The notes beneath the pieces are model-generated. The model had not been told where the DNA came from, did not search any database, and worked only from the letters and a program-made list of their open reading frames with translations. A stretch of 13,136 nt of DNA from Candidatus Cloacimonadota bacterium (lineage in GTDB: Bacteria > Cloacimonadota > Cloacimonadia > Cloacimonadales > TCS61). The number at the start of each line of letters is the position of its first letter. Position 1 is the first letter of the stretch. The DNA lies in contig DAOUTP010000027.1 of assembly GCA_030626645.1 (NCBI GenBank), forward strand, positions 1 to 13,136. The letters run 5' to 3'. Position numbers and translations under genes: made by a program. Positions 11,601 to 13,136 of the stretch are shown here, piece after piece.

Positions 11601-13136
11601 CACCCGGATTGTAGATCCCATCTGCAAAAACTCCATAATAAATACCGGCATCTACACAATTATTGAAGTTCGTATGAGTTCCTGATGTGGCAGTTCCTAT
11701 TGCCGCAATAGCACCGGTTGGATTACCTGCATTACCGGCTCTGATAAAAGTTTCAGGTCGACTAACATCATATGTAGAAGCAAAACTACCGGTTGAACAG
11801 GTAAGGAAAACAGCAAAGGGTAACTTACGATAATTGGTAAGACCGTTGATTTGTGAATTACCAAAATTGCTCATGCCAATGTAGCCGCGATAGTTAAGAT
11901 AACTTACTCCCGAATTTAAATTGTTGACCATAGCACTGGAATAACTTCCGGAATATACTTCTGTTGCTATTATATTTGGAGCATAATACTGCATCATTTC
12001 GACTATAGTTTGATTAGTGAAGATCGTTGATGGACCTGAGCTGGAAGGATCTCCTACCATAACAGAGCGATCATACCAATCGGTCTCATCCATATAAGGT
12101 TCTTTCTCATATAATAAAACTTTTGCAACATAAGTCTGCATATTTGTGATGGAAGATATTGATATACGTCCAAGAAATACATCTTCCAATACATCTCCTC
12201 CTTCCAACTGAGCATAAGGATGATCGCCTTCTCCATTGTAATAGGAATAGGTTTCATAGTATGTTGGGATACTATAAGAACCACCCACATCACCTACAAA
12301 ACAGACAAATTCAGGCGGGTTATCCCAGTTATCATAGGCATTCTGGATATAGTTCTTTATGGTTGTAGTTGAAGTTCCCGTTACTGCTGTACTGGCTAAA
12401 TTTACTTTAAATCCTTTCTGATGTTTCCAGTCTGTTAAATCCTCAAGTTCGGAAAGTAGAGCAGCATCATTAGGATAGATAAACAGGTAGCTCGGATCCT
12501 GATATTCACCATCGCGTTCTGTTACTGAATCATAATTCAAAATTGATGATTGGTATAAAGGCTCAAAGAAGCGTGACTTCTTTTTATCAGATGTTTTAGG
12601 ATTGATCCCACCTCTGCCGGATGCGTTAACTACTATATCGATATTTGTTACAATCCTCAAAGTCTTGTCTTTAGGATCATATTGGAAGGGATTAACTGAA
12701 ACACTTACAACACGCTGATCTCTTAGTATTACCGGTTCTCCTATCTCCACTATATTAGCCGGAAAGGCTGATCCGGATGTATAATAATCTTCATCGATCA
12801 CAAATTCAAAAGGTATCTTGTTACTTTCACTTTGTAATTCCTGAGCTGGATAAATATTTATATCTTTAACGATCTCTTCTTCTGTATAAATAATTTCAAA
12901 GCTGACAGATCCTTCATCAGGAATTGAGATCAACCTGGTGAATTTGGGAAGATCCGGTTTGCCAACCTCTAATGAATTACCTTCGTTCCAATATGATATC
13001 TTCTGATAGTCTGTCTCATCCGCTCTGATCGTTTCAATATTATAGCCATTCAATGTAAAATTGACTTCGGTATATTCTTTACCGAATGAGCTATGATCAA
13101 ATAGCTTTTGTTCTGAATTTTCTGGGATGTCTACCC
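8680..13136 (-). CDS. Large T9SS-exported C25 (gingipain-like) protein, N-terminus beyond the window
   Basis: The frame is open to the right edge (1484 codons visible); a TTG at 13053 is not a credible start because coding continues upstream in frame (VDIPENSEQKLFDHSSFG...). Residues below count from 13053. Order: C25 propeptide (before 1 to about 145, including GKPDLPKFTRLISIP); Peptidase_C25 module (about 185-525); carboxypeptidase-regulatory-like Ig domain (528-615); two CARDB-like repeats (about 620-735 and 740-855); nidogen-like module with CSNGWIAP and MIAPFWDDL (864-1083); another carboxypeptidase-regulatory-like domain (1088-1165); two fibronectin type III domains (about 1168-1270 and 1273-1350); T9SS tail (1371-1457). 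The catalytic Cys is kept (TCSTGSF, C419), but the gingipain His is Tyr391 (NYRGYIG), and the His-to-Cys interval is 28 rather than 33. It may be a non-proteolytic adhesin or an altered enzyme. It is a paralogue of the next gene, which starts 11 nt downstream. Confidence 0.9.
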   Translation of the reverse strand, partial: VDIPENSEQKLFDHSSFGKEYTEVNFTLNGYNIETIRADETDYQKISYWNEGNSLEVGKPDLPKFTRLISIPDEGSVSFEIIYTEEEIVKDINIYPAQELQSESNKIPFEFVIDEDYYTSGSAFPANIVEIGEPVILRDQRVVSVSVNPFQYDPKDKTLRIVTNIDIVVNASGRGGINPKTSDKKKSRFFEPLYQSSILNYDSVTERDGEYQDPSYLFIYPNDAALLSELEDLTDWKHQKGFKVNLASTAVTGTSTTTIKNYIQNAYDNWDNPPEFVCFVGDVGGSYSIPTYYETYSYYNGEGDHPYAQLEGGDVLEDVFLGRISISSITNMQTYVAKVLLYEKEPYMDETDWYDRSVMVGDPSSSGPSTIFTNQTIVEMMQYYAPNIIATEVYSGSYSSAMVNNLNSGVSYLNYRGYIGMSNFGNSQINGLTNYRKLPFAVFLTCSTGSFASTYDVSRPETFIRAGNAGNPTGAIAAIGTATSGTHTNFNNCVDAGIYYGVFADGIYNPGGAVNRGKLALYEHYPQNPGNYVDIFSHWNTLIGDPGVELWTGIPQDLIADYETDISPGTTYLEVTVTGDGGTPLENAWVTALMGDDEIFATGYTDEDGYIALEINATAEGTAKLTVTKHNYIPHLGGFDVGLVDRFVNVFDVLIDDDNLGTSSGNNDELINPGEDIELRVSLKNFGTQSAESVTATITTDNDFVTITDAVEDFGSIPSGNAVFSTDDFDISIADNVLGGTEITLAILIEDNIGNIWNDIIYLVVEGANLDAVDYSILDGGNGIIDPGEVAEMNVSLLNLGSVAANAVYGELTSTNSRITVSDDNGYFGNILAGEQVSNTTDTFEIIANTQVVVGTQVIMELHLYNADGYDNTTQFILNVGEVTVTDPVGPDSYSYFCYDDGDISYFNAPTYDWIEINSIGTNLNLYDPGDTGDSETFDLPITFRMYGEEYDTATVCSNGWIAPGGSTQGSFMNSPIPGPQGPSPMIAPFWDDLKTGSGGVYWYYDSSLHILIIEWDHMQSDYNSSEETFQVILYDANYYPTFTGDSEIKFQYKVINNTSAGSYPSQHGQYSSVGIEDHTGTVGLEYTFNNTYPTAAKSLQNQMALLYTTSSQYWGFVAGQVTLLGGSGNVDEVNITNGVTFTNPDQTGNYIYPQLPGTYDITASLTGFTSITVNDVNVIENETTFVDFILEALPIPTEFISNVVDYNDVELTWGLPESSVRNYKNAERYEIPSSDNSRELIGYKVYRDDVVIATINDPAILTYFDLALPAGTYEYFVTAIHELGESLPSDLGNVTITFPAPQNPEAVTQYANILVTWDEPATRALTNYKVYRNLIMIADEIVGTSYLDTEVENGTYSYNIRALYSGDYQSALSTDAVIDHIQTNTEDILIPQTTYLEGNHPNPFNPETSISFALSSDSKILIQIYNIKGEKVKKLIDGQMDAGFHSTVWDGTDYNGKKVASGIYLYRFKTTEIDQIKKMMLIK
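8683..8943 (-). other. T9SS type A sorting tail of the first C25 protein
   Basis: The final 87 residues carry NHPNPFNPETSISF, an IYNIKGEKVKKL strand, GIYLYRFK and KKMMLIK. They closely parallel the tail of the downstream paralogue, so both proteins probably use the same type IX export route. Confidence 0.85.

Noticed and set aside
12054..12293. Minus-strand frame inside the C25 module of the first large gene
   Set aside because: It is an alternative frame within a confidently assigned domain, with a Met/Ile/Trp-rich translation lacking protein-like pattern.
13051..13053. TTG at 13053 as the start of the first C25 gene
   Set aside because: The frame stays open for 27 more codons to the window edge, with sequence fitting a C25 propeptide and no signal peptide at the TTG. 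The gene is partial instead.

Overview
The window looks like a chromosomal segment from an AT-rich, didermic bacterium of the FCB superphylum. The evidence is two very large secreted proteins that begin with gingipain-type (peptidase family C25) modules and end in type IX secretion (T9SS) sorting tails of the 'NPFNPET ... KKMML(I/L)K' kind. That tail style is common in Cloacimonadota, Marinimicrobia and Ignavibacteria. The phylum is an inference; no rRNA or marker gene is present.

All eight genes lie on the minus strand, so they read from the right edge to the left. In transcription order they are: a C25-family protein cut by the right edge (8680-13136); a second C25-family protein with a PKD domain, a dockerin and a T9SS tail (4538-8668); a small cohesin-domain lipoprotein (3942-4487); the poly-gamma-glutamate (PGA) synthetase genes pgsB/capB (2774-3940) and pgsC/capC (2211-2660); a PGA-system membrane protein (1099-2202); an exported protein of unknown function (219-1106); and the start of an exported protein that looks like an outer-membrane beta-barrel, cut by the left edge (1-222). 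Most gaps are 1-50 nt or overlaps, so the set is probably one operon. The only larger gap, about 120 nt between pgsB and pgsC, holds a palindromic element.

Two functional blocks share this operon. In the first, the dockerin-bearing C25 protein lies directly upstream of the cohesin lipoprotein, which suggests a non-cellulosomal way of docking a T9SS-exported protein onto a surface lipoprotein. Both C25 modules keep the catalytic Cys but lack the catalytic His of the gingipain 'GHG' motif (Trp in one, Tyr in the other). They may therefore be non-proteolytic or use an altered active site. The second block is a PGA synthesis set (PgsB ligase, PgsC membrane subunit, PGA-system protein), followed by envelope proteins that could serve export in a diderm. 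No pgsA/capA is visible.

The most unusual non-coding structure is at 2642-2798. Two inverted, covarying hairpins with the same loop and the same CCTC head resemble a REP/BIME pair. They sit between two copies of the ribosome-binding site and first codons of pgsC. It looks as if an element inserted at an overlapping pgsB-pgsC junction and duplicated the start region, so both genes survived.
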